This document shows positions 17,631-26,903 of a stretch of 64,000 nucleotides of DNA, one piece after another. Source of the DNA: Pyrinomonas sp040289685 (GTDB taxonomy: Bacteria; Acidobacteriota; Blastocatellia; Pyrinomonadales; Pyrinomonadaceae); NCBI RefSeq assembly GCF_040289685.1, contig NZ_PSLQ01000010.1, positions 1-64,000 of the forward strand. Reading direction: 5' to 3'. A program made the translations under genes and the position numbers. Positions within the stretch are counted from its first letter, which is position 1, and the number at the start of each line of letters is the position of its first letter. Under the pieces are notes generated by a model. It made no database searches. It was not told the origin of the DNA and saw only the letters and a program-made list of their open reading frames with translations.

Positions 17631-19544
17631 ATGCGAGCGGTCATCGTCGGCACAGCCGGCCACATAGATCATGGTAAAACGGCGCTCGTGCGCGCGCTGA
17701 CGGGCACGGACACGGATCGCCTCCCGGAGGAGAAGAAGCGGGGCATCACCATCGATCTGGGCTTCGCTGAACTCGATCTGGGAGACGTGCATCTGGGTTT
17801 CGTGGATGTGCCGGGGCACGAACGTTTCGTGCGCAACATGCTCGCCGGTGCGCACGGCATCGATCTGGTCATGTTGGTCGTCGCCGCGGATGAGGGCGTT
17901 ATGCCGCAGACGCGCGAACATTTCGATATCTGTCGGCTGCTCGGCATCAAAAGCGGTCTCGTCGTCATCAGCAAGAGCGACTTAGTTGAAGATGACCTGT
18001 TAGCGCTCGTGCGCGAAGAGGTCGAGGATCTGGTACGCGGCTCCTTCCTTGACGGGGCACCGATCATCGCGGCGAGCGCGCTGACAGGCGAGGGGCTGGT
18101 CCAACTCAAGAATGAACTGCGTCGCATTGCGTTGAAGCTCGAGTCGCGACGGTCGCACTTGGTGATGCGCTTGCCCATCGATCGCGTCTTCACCGTGCAT
18201 GGTTTCGGCACGGTCGTGACGGGCACGTTGATCGCCGGGTCGTTGCGTGTGGCGGATGAGGTCGAACTGCTTCCCGCTGCAACGCGCGTCCGCGTGCGCG
18301 GACTACAAGTGCACGGGCGGCGCGTCGAACAGGCGGAAGCGGGATGGCGGACGGCCGTTAACTTGAGCGGCGTCGAGGCGGCGAGCCTGCGGCGCGGCAT
18401 GACGCTCGTCCCCGCTGGACGTTTGCGCGCAACGCGCGCATTCGATGCTTGGATCGAAGTGCTTGAAGGTGGGGGACCGCTGGTGACGCGCGCAAACGTG
18501 CATGTGCACATCGGCGCCGCCGAGACCTCGGCGCGCGTGCGCGTGCTTGAGCCGACGGGAAGGATCGAACCTCGTGCTGGCGGCTTCGCGCAGTTTCTGC
18601 TCGCTGAACCGGTGGTCGCGTTGCCCGAAGACCGTTTCATCGTTCGATCCGTCGCACCCGCGCGCACCATTGCCGGCGGTTTCGTCATCGACGCGCATCC
18701 GCCGAAACACCGCGGACGCGAAAAGGCCACAGCGCGCGAGCGCCTGCAGCACTGGATCGAGGCGGACGGAACGGAACGTTTCCTCTCGATGGTGGAGGCT
18801 GCGGGCGAACGCGGCATTAGCCGAACCGACGTGCTGGCGCGCACGGGCTGGACCGATGACTTCTTGACGGAAATTTTGGATCAGGACCGCACGCGCCATG
18901 CCGTAGTTCTTGCCGAAGACCTGTTCATCTCGCGTCGGCAATTGAATTCCCTCGTTGAACGGCTGACGTCGGTAGTCGAGGATTTTCATCTGCGCGAGCC
19001 GCTGGCGCGCGGTCTTGCGCGCGAAGAGTTGCGCGAAAAGGTCATGGCCCGCGCCCCATCTGAAATCTTTCGCGCCGCGCTCGCCGAGGCCGAGCGGCTT
19101 GGACGCCTCGTCGGAGAAAAAGAACTGGTCCGCGCGGCGACGCACCGCATAGAGCTTTCCGCAGAAGAGGCCGCACTCAGAGATGCATTCGAAGCGATCT
19201 TTCGCCGTGCGGGATTGGAGGCGCTGACGGCGGATGAGGCTCTGGCGCGCGCGCGCGTCGTCGGACGCGCCCATGAGCAGAGAGCACGTCGCTTGATCAA
19301 ACTTCTTCTCGACGCTGGCACCTTGGTGCAGTTGAACCAGGGATTGATCATTCACCGCGATGCCGCGCGCGATCTGCTCACGAGCCTACAGACCTACAAA
19401 CGACATCACGGAGCGACGATCAGCGTGCCAGCATTCAAGGAGCTTGTCGGCGTTTCGCGCAAGTACGCCATCCCCTTGCTTGAATACTTGGACCGGCAGG
19501 CAGTTACGCGACGCGAAGGCGACTTGCGGCGGCTTCTTTTGTGA
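17631..19544 (+). CDS. selB: Selenocysteine-specific translation elongation factor SelB
   Basis: A 637-residue GTPase that delivers Sec-tRNA to UGA codons next to a SECIS hairpin. G1 is GHIDHGKT (residues about 10-17), switch region KKRGITIDLGFA, G3 DVPGHE, and G4 is SKSD instead of the more common NKxD (Ser for Asn is also seen in other SelB proteins). EF-Tu-like domains 2 and 3 follow (FGTVVTGTL), then C-terminal winged-helix repeats (about 390-637) that bind SECIS RNA. The start at MRAVIVGTAG follows AAGGAGA; a longer frame from 17586 has no support. selA, selD and a tRNA-Sec gene are not in the window, nor is a selenoprotein that I can see. Confidence 0.92.
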   Translation: MRAVIVGTAGHIDHGKTALVRALTGTDTDRLPEEKKRGITIDLGFAELDLGDVHLGFVDVPGHERFVRNMLAGAHGIDLVMLVVAADEGVMPQTREHFDICRLLGIKSGLVVISKSDLVEDDLLALVREEVEDLVRGSFLDGAPIIAASALTGEGLVQLKNELRRIALKLESRRSHLVMRLPIDRVFTVHGFGTVVTGTLIAGSLRVADEVELLPAATRVRVRGLQVHGRRVEQAEAGWRTAVNLSGVEAASLRRGMTLVPAGRLRATRAFDAWIEVLEGGGPLVTRANVHVHIGAAETSARVRVLEPTGRIEPRAGGFAQFLLAEPVVALPEDRFIVRSVAPARTIAGGFVIDAHPPKHRGREKATARERLQHWIEADGTERFLSMVEAAGERGISRTDVLARTGWTDDFLTEILDQDRTRHAVVLAEDLFISRRQLNSLVERLTSVVEDFHLREPLARGLAREELREKVMARAPSEIFRAALAEAERLGRLVGEKELVRAATHRIELSAEEAALRDAFEAIFRRAGLEALTADEALARARVVGRAHEQRARRLIKLLLDAGTLVQLNQGLIIHRDAARDLLTSLQTYKRHHGATISVPAFKELVGVSRKYAIPLLEYLDRQAVTRREGDLRRLLL

Positions 19545-19850
19545 TCGGACTGAACTTTTTCGCCGAAGGCGCACGCCGACGGCTCGCTCTTCGCGCTTTG
19601 AATTCGGCTCGCCGCGCCCCTTTGAGCGCTCGATTCACCCGCTCGGCGAAACAAACCGCCAGTGTAGGCGATTGCGGAGACCATCGCCCAACGTCGCATG
19701 AAAAAGCCCTTGCTTCCCGCCCCGAGCGGAGTTAACATGTACCTGCGTTAAAGGTCAACCGACGCCCCCGACACGGCTTGTGAGCGTTCCATGCGACGCG
19801 CGTCATCATGCGATTCATCTTGATCATCGAGACGAACGCCGGAGGTCCAT
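19545..19850. other. Spacer between selB and the small membrane genes
   Basis: I looked here for a tRNA-Sec gene and saw none. No ORF is supported. It ends in GGAGG just before 19851. Confidence 0.4.
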
Positions 19851-20093
19851 ATGAGCAGCAAAACCATAGACATCCTCTGCTGGGTCGTAGGGTTGATCAT
19901 GCTGGCGGTTGGCATCTGGCAGTTCTACCTTTTCGCCACCTATCGCAATCCGGAGACGGGGCAAGTCGATTGGCAGGGCGGGACCAATCACCTATGGATG
20001 GCGATAGGCGCCATCGCCGTGACGTGCATTTGCGCGTTGGCGTACTTCTTGCGCCACGTTAACAAAGAGGAAGAGATACACATCACGCAATAG
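19851..20093 (+). CDS. Small two-TM membrane protein, unknown function
   Basis: 80 residues. Two hydrophobic helices are visible (about 7-28, ILCWVVGLIMLAVGIWQFYLF; and about 50-66, MAIGAIAVTCICALAYFL), separated by a polar loop (TYRNPETGQVDWQGGTNH), with a charged tail VNKEEEIHITQ. The ATG follows GGAGG at 7 nt. I do not recognise the family. It is followed after 180 bp by another small membrane protein on the same strand. The start, the membrane pattern and the ribosome site make it a likely real gene. Confidence 0.7.
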   Translation: MSSKTIDILCWVVGLIMLAVGIWQFYLFATYRNPETGQVDWQGGTNHLWMAIGAIAVTCICALAYFLRHVNKEEEIHITQ

Positions 20094-20273
20094 GCGCACC
20101 ACGCCGACGCGCCGAAGAGTCTGGATGGAACCAGAGAGATCGCTCGGCACCGAGCGGCGAGAGCGGGGCTTATCTCGCCATCCTGTTGTTGTCTCGTTCG
20201 AGCTTTGCGCCCGGCTGGTCAAGTTATACCATAGCCGGGCGTTGTGGTTTCATCTTGCGGTGGAGAGGAACGA

Positions 20274-20615
20274 ATGTCTTTGGCTCTGTTTTTGTGGCAG
20301 CAGTCTGAAGTCTACACGGTCCCTTCCTTTTTCGCTCCGGTGTTGATCACCCTGTTGGTCGGCGGCATCGTGGCTTGGGCGATCGCCGCTTTTCTGGGCT
20401 TCTCGCGCGCGCGGCGCGTGCACGCTTCGTTTCGTTGGTTCGCCTTGAGCGCGGTTTGCATGATCCTGTTCCACTTGCATCTGTTGTTGCTGGCCGTCGG
20501 CGCAGTGCGCAACGATGCCAACTTGACGCTCAGCGTCGGCGCTTTCTTCAACATCTTCGTCGTTCTCGGCGCCATTTTCGCCATCATCGGTTTCGTCCGT
20601 TCGAGCGATGTCTAA
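20274..20615 (+). CDS. Small three-TM membrane protein, unknown function
   Basis: 113 residues with three hydrophobic segments (about 18-40, FFAPVLITLLVGGIVAWAIA; about 54-75, FALSAVCMILFHLHLLLL; about 88-108, VGAFFNIFVVLGAIFAIIGF). A GGAGAGG site lies 6 nt before the chosen ATG, 10 codons inside the longest frame. Its last codons overlap the start of the glycosidase gene by 8 nt, so the two are translationally linked. I do not recognise a family. The tight link suggests a role with the anchored glycosidase downstream, which is inference. Confidence 0.7.
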   Translation: MSLALFLWQQSEVYTVPSFFAPVLITLLVGGIVAWAIAAFLGFSRARRVHASFRWFALSAVCMILFHLHLLLLAVGAVRNDANLTLSVGAFFNIFVVLGAIFAIIGFVRSSDV

Positions 20616-22368
20616 AGCAGGACGGAGCGTTGGCGCGCTGGTGGTCATGCTGCTGATCTTGGCGGGTGCGGCCATCGCGTTTTTTCGCGCGTCGCGTTCG
20701 CCATCGCCGCGCGCCGGATTCGTCGCTGTACGGGGCACGGAGTTCGTGCTCGACGGACAGCCTTTTCGCTTCGTCGGAGCCAACGTCGCCGTCATCTACG
20801 GCAGAAGCGAGCGCGAGCACATGAGCGAGACGCTCCGCGCGGCGGCAGAGAGCGGGGCGCGTGTGGTGCGCGTCTGGGCTTTTGGCGAAGGCGATGGAAG
20901 CGGCATCAGATCGAGCGCCGACGACGAGCCGCTTACGTTTCGCCGCTCGCCTGAGCAGTGGAACGAAGAGGCGTTCGTCCATCTCGATCGCGTGATCGCC
21001 GAAGCCGGGCACCTGGGTTTGCGCGTGCAACTCTGCTTGACGAACTGGTGGCGCGATACCGGAGGCGTGACCGAATACCTGCGTTGGGCCGGCATCGATG
21101 CTGTCGATGAGCGCGCGCCTTACGGCATTGACGTGGAGCGGGCCATGGCCTTTTATTCCGACCCGACGGCGCGCCGCCTTTACCGTGAACACGTCGCGCG
21201 CATCGTGCTTCGGCGCAACACGATCACCGGCATCCTCTACCGCGACGATCCAACCATTTTCGGCTACGAATTGATCAACGAAGCGCAGGCGTCCACCGGA
21301 CGTTGGGCCGAGCGGCGGGCATGGGTCGCCGACATGAGCGCGTACATCAAATCGCTCGATCCATTTCATCTCGTGACTCCAGGAACGTGGGGATACCGTA
21401 CATCTTGGGAGAGGCGCGAGTGGATCGCAGAACACCGGATCCCCAACATCGATTTCTGCGACGTGCACCACTACCCGCGCGACGATGAAGACAGCTTCGT
21501 GAACGCTCCGGAAGAGCTGCTTCCGTTTCTCGAAAACCGCATGGCTGCGGCCTTGACCGTCGGCAAACCGCTCGTGATGGGCGAGTTCGGCATACCGCGC
21601 GGCGGATTGAACAAAGGTTCGCGACGAGATTGGTTGCGCGCTTACTTCAACAGCGCCGCACGGCTCGGTGTGGCGGGCGCCATGCTTTGGATTTTGACGC
21701 CAGATGCAGGTCGCGACTACAGCATCACGCCGGATGATCGAGATGTGCGCGACGAAATGGGGCGCGGGGCGCAACTCATGGCCCAGCGGGCCGACCCGCC
21801 TGCCGAACTCTTCGATGCGGCGCGCCATCTTGCGCCGGTGCAGTTCGCCTTTGCGCGTCGCGCCGATGACGAAGCCGCGTTGCCGCACGCATCGCCAGAT
21901 CGCGCGGACCTCTATCGTTTTCAGCCCGAACAAGCTGCACGAGGGCAGTTCGAAAAGCTCGGCAGCGGAGCAGGATATGTGTGGGGCGCTGGCGCCGGAT
22001 TCTTCGAATACGTCGTTCCGCCGCGCGACCGTTGGCAGCGCATATTTGAAGTGAGAGTGCGTGCTCGCTTGCAACCGGTTGTGCCGGCTGATGCGCGTGG
22101 GCGCATCGGCGGCTCGCGGGTCGAGCTGCAGATTGATGGCACGACATGCGGCGTGGCGTTCGTGCCCGCAGATGGGCGTGAGGTCGTCTATGAATGGCGC
22201 GTGCGCTCGTGGTTGGTCCTTGCCCGCGCCTCTTTGGGGCGCCCGCTTGCCGTGCGGTTCGTGGTGGAGCCGACCGCCGATCTGCCATATGGGTTGAACA
22301 TCTCGAACCCGCGCCGCGAACCGAGCGCGCAGTGGCCCATCGAAGTCGAATTCGGCAAAGACGATTGA
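20608..22368 (+). CDS. Membrane-anchored glycoside hydrolase, GH5-like
   Basis: 586 residues. An N-terminal TM anchor or signal (residues about 9-27, GALVVMLLILAGAAIAFF) puts the catalytic part outside the inner membrane. A (beta/alpha)8 domain follows: FRFVGANVAVIYGRS at the first strand, GARVVRVWAF, the acid/base Glu in FGYELINEAQ (about residue 225), DFCDVHHYPRDDE, and the nucleophile Glu in LVMGEFGIPRGG (about residue 326). This is the clan-A layout of GH5 mannanases and cellulases. The last 170 residues look like a beta-sandwich. The substrate (beta-mannan, glucan or an envelope glycan) cannot be determined. It overlaps the preceding small membrane gene by 8 nt. Confidence 0.82.
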   Translation: MSKAGRSVGALVVMLLILAGAAIAFFRASRSPSPRAGFVAVRGTEFVLDGQPFRFVGANVAVIYGRSEREHMSETLRAAAESGARVVRVWAFGEGDGSGIRSSADDEPLTFRRSPEQWNEEAFVHLDRVIAEAGHLGLRVQLCLTNWWRDTGGVTEYLRWAGIDAVDERAPYGIDVERAMAFYSDPTARRLYREHVARIVLRRNTITGILYRDDPTIFGYELINEAQASTGRWAERRAWVADMSAYIKSLDPFHLVTPGTWGYRTSWERREWIAEHRIPNIDFCDVHHYPRDDEDSFVNAPEELLPFLENRMAAALTVGKPLVMGEFGIPRGGLNKGSRRDWLRAYFNSAARLGVAGAMLWILTPDAGRDYSITPDDRDVRDEMGRGAQLMAQRADPPAELFDAARHLAPVQFAFARRADDEAALPHASPDRADLYRFQPEQAARGQFEKLGSGAGYVWGAGAGFFEYVVPPRDRWQRIFEVRVRARLQPVVPADARGRIGGSRVELQIDGTTCGVAFVPADGREVVYEWRVRSWLVLARASLGRPLAVRFVVEPTADLPYGLNISNPRREPSAQWPIEVEFGKDD

Positions 22369-22554
22369 GCGCCCCGAAGTGACGCGGTGAAGAGAGCGTG
22401 TTGCGAGCTTTATCAAGAGCGGCATAGAAGTTGTGGGCGTGGCTTGGCACGTCAATCTTCCGTCTTGCTCCCGTGGCACAGGTGATTTGGAAGAACAGGC
22501 GCGGGCTGCTCGCAGCGGGCTTTTCGGAAAGCGCGTGGGGCGGTCTCGTCGCGC

Positions 22555-24948
22555 TCAAAAGAGCGAGCGTGGGACGGCTTCGTCTTCGACTTCGCCTCCC
22601 TTGCTGATCGGAACTTGCGACGGTTTTTCGTAAACCGTGGCGCGCCCCGCATCAAGCGAAGCGCGCGACAAGGCTTCGGCGGGCGCATTGAAGTCAGGGT
22701 AATCAACCCGTGGGTGGTAGATGGCAATCAACGAGTGAGTTATCGCCTCTTTGATCTTGTTCAATTCGCGCAGGCTCAGGTCGCATTCATCGAGTTGGCC
22801 ATCGCTGACCACGGCGTCGAAGATTCGACCGACGATGACGCGGATGTTTTCTGGGTCCGGGTGGGCCAGGGATCTGACCGCTGCTTCGCATGAATCGGCG
22901 AGCATCATCACGGCAGCCTCTTTCGATTGCGGTTTGGGTCCGGGATAGCGAAAGAGCGCTTCATCCACCGTTTCGCCCGGCGCGGCTTCCGCTTGCGCTT
23001 TTCGGAGGAAGAAGTGGAGCGTGCGCGTGCCGTGATGTTGCGGGATGAAGTCGGCGATCTGTTTCGGCAAGCCGATCTCTTTGGCGAGGTGCAATCCGTA
23101 GGTGATGTGATGAATCAGGATGCGCGCGCTCTGCGCTGGCGGCAGACGATCGTGCGGATTTTCGCAGGTTTGATTCTCGACGAACATCTCGGGCCTCGCG
23201 AGCTTGCCGATGTCATGATAGAGCGCGCCGATGCGCGCCAGCAGCGCATTGGCCCCGATGGCGCGGCAGGCATCTTCGGCCAACTGACTGACGGCATGCG
23301 AATGTTGGTTGGTGCCCGGAGCGCGCATCGCCAGTTGACTCAAGATCGGCAGGTCGGCGTTGGAAAGCTCCAGCAGTTTAACGTCGGTTAGGATGCCAAA
23401 GAGGGATTCGTTGATCGGCAAGCCACCCGAGGTGAAGATGGTCGTCAGTAATCCGCTGGCCGCGCCGCACGCGACAGCGAGCAGACAAGCGTTGAGCGTT
23501 AGCGGTTGTTGTGCTGCGAGCATGACGGCCACCGCCATTACGGCGTTGACGGCGCCAGCGAACAGCCCGGCGATCGTCACTGACTGCCGTTCTCGATAGC
23601 GTCGAATGCCGTAGATCGCCGCTGAAGAGGAGGTCAGCGCGTAGAAGGTCATCAACATCCCGTTGGGCGCGAGCAGCCCGGCGAAGAGGGCGGTGATCAG
23701 TCCGGTGAGGAAGGCAAGTTGCGTATCGACGAGTATGGCGACCAGCAACGCTGCGGAAGCGAACGGGATGGAGAAGGTCCAGAGTGTCGGATCGTTCACC
23801 GGCGGATGAAGGTTCTGCGAGCCGAGACTATCGGCGACGAGAAAACCGACGCGCATGAGCACCGTCTGAACGATGACGCTCAGCGCGAGCAGCATGAAAG
23901 CGCGTTCAGGCGAGAGCGCGAAACTCGTGCTTGCGCTCCTTTTTTGCACGAAGCGCCAAGCCGTCAGATAAAGCGCCGCGATGATCACGAACAGACCGAT
24001 GAAATGGTGCGAGCGCCTTTGCGTTGCGGCGTAGGTGCGCACCGCTTCGAGTTGAGCCAGCACGCGATCGGTTACCGTGTCGCCTTCGCGGGCGATGACC
24101 TGATTGCGCTTGAGCGTGATGACGGCGGGCGGCACCGAGGCGAGCGCTTCACGACGCGCGACTTCGGTTGCTTGCGGGTCGAAGACGAGCGTCGGGGTGA
24201 GGAGCGGCACGAGCGCAGCAACCATCGCTTCGCGTTCTTCGCTGGACCAGCCATCGAGCGCCGAGTTGATGCGCGAACGCAACGCTTGGCGCGCTCCCGA
24301 CAGCGGTCTGAGCCGCATGCTGGCAGTGGAGATGATCGTTTGCGCTCCGGTGCGTCCGTCGATGAGGCGTATCTCGGGGCGAAGTTTATCCGCGTCGCCG
24401 TCGTCGTAAACGTATCCGTCGTTGACCTCGCGCAGCAGACGGACCAAGCGGTCCAGCGTCGCCATGTCGAAACGGTGTGCGATGATGGACCGTGCGACGC
24501 GGTCGCCGCCTTCGCCAGCCCAGACCGGTTCGGCGTCGGTCTCGTTTCGTTTTGGTTCTGTGGCCTGTCGTTGTAAGTCCTGCCAGGCGGCGCGGAAGCG
24601 TTGCGCTCCCGAAGCAGCGCGTTGCGGTTCGTAACGCCAAACGGGGCGCACCGCTTCGATGGCGGCGGCGCGTCGGCGTTCAGTCTCACGTTCATCCGGG
24701 GCGGTGATATCAGCCGGCGCGATGATGGTGGCGCGGATGATGTCGCCTTCGCGATAGTTCTCCGTCCGCGTTCGCAAGAACTCTCCGCCGAGAAGTAGCG
24801 TGGTGACCAGCGTAAAAGCGACGAAACCGATCGGCTTCAAAACTCGCGGCGGGATGCGTTGCACGATCCAACGGTCGATCAAACGTGCCGCCGTTTCGCG
24901 AAGATCGCTCATGAGGGAGGTGGAAAATCGCCGACGAAGCGCTCGCAT
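22555..24948 (-). CDS. pgpH: 7TM-HD cyclic-di-AMP phosphodiesterase (PgpH/YqfF family)
   Basis: 797 residues with the architecture of PgpH: a first TM (about 40-60, IGFVAFTLVTTLLLGGEFL), an extracytoplasmic 7TMR-HDED domain (about 65-320), a seven-helix membrane block (about 325-525) and a C-terminal HD hydrolase. HD residues are visible: HSHAVSQLAEDA (His near 548), ALYHDIGK (His-Asp near 577), later HHITYGLHLAKE and QHHGT. Family knowledge: these enzymes hydrolyse c-di-AMP to pApA. The ATG overlaps the hflX stop in TGATG, so translation is coupled to hflX. In many bacteria ybeY follows pgpH; here it does not. The 186 bp between this stop and the convergent glycosidase gene show nothing clear. 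Confidence 0.9.
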   Translation of the reverse strand: MRALRRRFSTSLMSDLRETAARLIDRWIVQRIPPRVLKPIGFVAFTLVTTLLLGGEFLRTRTENYREGDIIRATIIAPADITAPDERETERRRAAAIEAVRPVWRYEPQRAASGAQRFRAAWQDLQRQATEPKRNETDAEPVWAGEGGDRVARSIIAHRFDMATLDRLVRLLREVNDGYVYDDGDADKLRPEIRLIDGRTGAQTIISTASMRLRPLSGARQALRSRINSALDGWSSEEREAMVAALVPLLTPTLVFDPQATEVARREALASVPPAVITLKRNQVIAREGDTVTDRVLAQLEAVRTYAATQRRSHHFIGLFVIIAALYLTAWRFVQKRSASTSFALSPERAFMLLALSVIVQTVLMRVGFLVADSLGSQNLHPPVNDPTLWTFSIPFASAALLVAILVDTQLAFLTGLITALFAGLLAPNGMLMTFYALTSSSAAIYGIRRYRERQSVTIAGLFAGAVNAVMAVAVMLAAQQPLTLNACLLAVACGAASGLLTTIFTSGGLPINESLFGILTDVKLLELSNADLPILSQLAMRAPGTNQHSHAVSQLAEDACRAIGANALLARIGALYHDIGKLARPEMFVENQTCENPHDRLPPAQSARILIHHITYGLHLAKEIGLPKQIADFIPQHHGTRTLHFFLRKAQAEAAPGETVDEALFRYPGPKPQSKEAAVMMLADSCEAAVRSLAHPDPENIRVIVGRIFDAVVSDGQLDECDLSLRELNKIKEAITHSLIAIYHPRVDYPDFNAPAEALSRASLDAGRATVYEKPSQVPISKGGEVEDEAVPRSLF

Positions 24949-26699
24949 CAGATGCTCCTCGGGACGGATGAGAATGGGGCTTCTCGGAAAGCGTGCTGGT
25001 CGAGCAACTCGAAGCGGCGTGCGAGCGCGGCGCGAATGCGTTCAAGCAGTTCATCGAGCGTCGCGGCATCGCGCGCCGAGACGAAGACGGCTTCGCGCAG
25101 GATGCCCAACCCTTGGGCCAGCCGACGCGCCGCATCGAGCGCTATTGGATCGGCGAGATCGATCTTGTTGAAGACGATCAGGCGCGGAATCGCGCCGTAA
25201 CCGAGTTCGCGCAAGATTCGCTCCACCGATTCAAAGCGCTGCGGCCAACGCTCATCCGCGATGTCAATGACGTGAAGCAGCAGATCGCTGTTCTGAATCT
25301 CTTCGAGCGTGGAGCGGAAAGCTGCCACGAGATCAGGCGGAAGGTCGCGGATGAACCCGACTGTATCGTTGATGATCACCTCTTGTTCGTGCGGGAGTCG
25401 CAAGCGACGAGAGGTCGGATCGAGCGTGGCGAACATGCGCTGCTCGGCATGAACGTCGCTCGCCGTCAACGTGCCCATCAGGGTCGATTTGCCAGCGTTG
25501 GTGTAACCGACGATGGAAACGAGCGGGCGTTCGTTTCGCAGTCGTCGTTTGCGGCGCTCTTGCCGTTGCTCGCGCAGTCGTTCGATCTCGCGCTCCAGTC
25601 GGTTGATGCGCTCGCGCACGCGCCGACGGTCGGTCTCCAATTTCGTTTCGCCGGGGCCGCGTCCACCGATGCCGCCTGCCAGACGCGAAAAGGCCGAATC
25701 CTGCCCGACGACGAGTCGTGGCAAGCGGTAGCGGAGTTGAGCCAGTTCGACCTGGATCTTGCCCTCGCGCGATTGCGCGCGTTGCGCGAAGATATCGAGG
25801 ATGAGTTGCGCGCGGTCGATCACCTTCAAGTCGGTCGCTTCCGACAGCGAGCGCACTTGGGCCGGTTGCAGCTCGCGGTCGAAGACGATCAAGTCGGCGC
25901 CGAGCTGCATGGCGCGCACGAGAAGCTCTTGGAGCTTGCCGCGTCCGAGCACGGTGCGTGGATCGATCTCGGCGCGGCGCTGAATGATGCAATCGAGCAC
26001 GGCGACGTTGGCCGAGGCCGCCAGCTCGCGCAGCTCGGTCATGGACTCTTCGGCTTCCGCTAATGACCCCGTAGCCACGCCGACCAAAATCGCTCGGTCG
26101 CCGCTGCCGGCCTGACGCGCGGCGCGGCGATTGCGCGCCATCTCCTCTTCAAGCGAAGCGATGAGCGCGAGGAAATCGACGTTCATCTGAGTTGGCGGTC
26201 GTGGTTCGAGGAAGACGAAATGTTCGGCGTTGTCCTCACGCAGTCTATCGGCGGTGCTTGGAAGAAGGTGGGCTGCATGAACCACGGTCGGCAACCCCGT
26301 TTGCGCCTCCACGCCGATGGCCGCCATCAGATCGAGCCGAAGCAACGCAAGGTCGGTTAAGTCATCTTGCGTCAACGCTTCGCCGCGCAGGTGCGTGTGC
26401 ACGCAACGCAGCCCGCGAAAGCGCTCTGGCCCAGTACGCATGCGCCGAAAATCGGGCAACTCGATGCGATGCGCGTCTCCGACGATGACGTATTCGATGT
26501 AGCCTTTGCGGTCCACGAGCGCGCCGATTTGACGGCGCGTCTCATGCGACAGTTCGGCAATTTGACGCGCGAATTCAGGCGTGACGACCTGCTGCGGCGC
26601 GATCCGCCGCTCGTAGAGCTTGGCGATGCGACGCAACTGATTGGGTTTCAAACCGGCGGTGTTGCCGTGTATCTGGCTGATCTTTCGCCCTCCTTTCAT
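24948..26699 (-). CDS. hflX: Ribosome-associated GTPase HflX
   Basis: 583 residues, long for HflX (E. coli about 430) because of a roughly 200-residue N-terminal extension (GNTAGLKPNQLRRIAKLYERR...) found in a subset of the family. The core follows: nucleotide-binding domain 1 with RRAEIDPRTVLGRGK, a glycine-rich linker GGIGGRGPGETKLETDRR, a coiled coil (RERINRLEREIERLREQRQ), then the G domain with GYTNAGKST (about 398-406), DTVGFIRDLP and NKIDLAD. HflX splits stalled 70S ribosomes after heat or antibiotic stress. It is first in a two-gene operon with pgpH, with promoter at 26904-26931. Its ATG overlaps the stop of a small upstream ORF. Confidence 0.93.
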   Translation of the reverse strand: MKGGRKISQIHGNTAGLKPNQLRRIAKLYERRIAPQQVVTPEFARQIAELSHETRRQIGALVDRKGYIEYVIVGDAHRIELPDFRRMRTGPERFRGLRCVHTHLRGEALTQDDLTDLALLRLDLMAAIGVEAQTGLPTVVHAAHLLPSTADRLREDNAEHFVFLEPRPPTQMNVDFLALIASLEEEMARNRRAARQAGSGDRAILVGVATGSLAEAEESMTELRELAASANVAVLDCIIQRRAEIDPRTVLGRGKLQELLVRAMQLGADLIVFDRELQPAQVRSLSEATDLKVIDRAQLILDIFAQRAQSREGKIQVELAQLRYRLPRLVVGQDSAFSRLAGGIGGRGPGETKLETDRRRVRERINRLEREIERLREQRQERRKRRLRNERPLVSIVGYTNAGKSTLMGTLTASDVHAEQRMFATLDPTSRRLRLPHEQEVIINDTVGFIRDLPPDLVAAFRSTLEEIQNSDLLLHVIDIADERWPQRFESVERILRELGYGAIPRLIVFNKIDLADPIALDAARRLAQGLGILREAVFVSARDAATLDELLERIRAALARRFELLDQHAFREAPFSSVPRSI

Positions 26700-26878
26700 C
26701 CTGTCGCGCCCGAGCGTGGTTGCGCGCTCGTGGCCGTCGCGTCATCGTTCGAAGCTGCGATCCGAAACGGAGACTGGGAAGCTGGCGCGGACGTCGGTGC
26801 ACGATCGTCGAATGGCGAGCGTGGATGGTCGCCGAAAAGCTCGGGCAGCGCGTGCTTTTGTGAAAACGGCTTTGACAT
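26696..26878 (-). CDS. Possible 60-residue leader ORF upstream of hflX
   Basis: An ATG-initiated frame starts about 19 nt after the predicted start point of the hflX promoter and stops in an ATGA overlap with the hflX ATG. The product (MSKPFSQKHALPELFGDHPR...) is hydrophilic, proline/alanine/serine rich, and matches no family I know. No good Shine-Dalgarno is seen before it. Its position between promoter and hflX, and the exact stop/start overlap, make a coupled leader plausible, but chance is not excluded in GC-rich DNA. Confidence 0.3.
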   Translation of the reverse strand: MSKPFSQKHALPELFGDHPRSPFDDRAPTSAPASQSPFRIAASNDDATATSAQPRSGATG

Positions 26879-26903
26879 GTTGGGCTCTATGCCCGAAGCC
26901 GAA

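Noticed and set aside
19545..19850. tRNA-Sec gene after selB
   Set aside because: No 90-100-nt cloverleaf, no UCA anticodon arm and no GGTTCRA T-arm could be found.
20584..22479. 631-codon minus-strand frame
   Set aside because: Antisense to the glycosidase, which has catalytic motifs, TM and overlap with its neighbour.
24993..26063. 356-codon plus-strand frame
   Set aside because: It lies entirely antisense to hflX, whose motifs are unmistakable; no domain and a biased composition.
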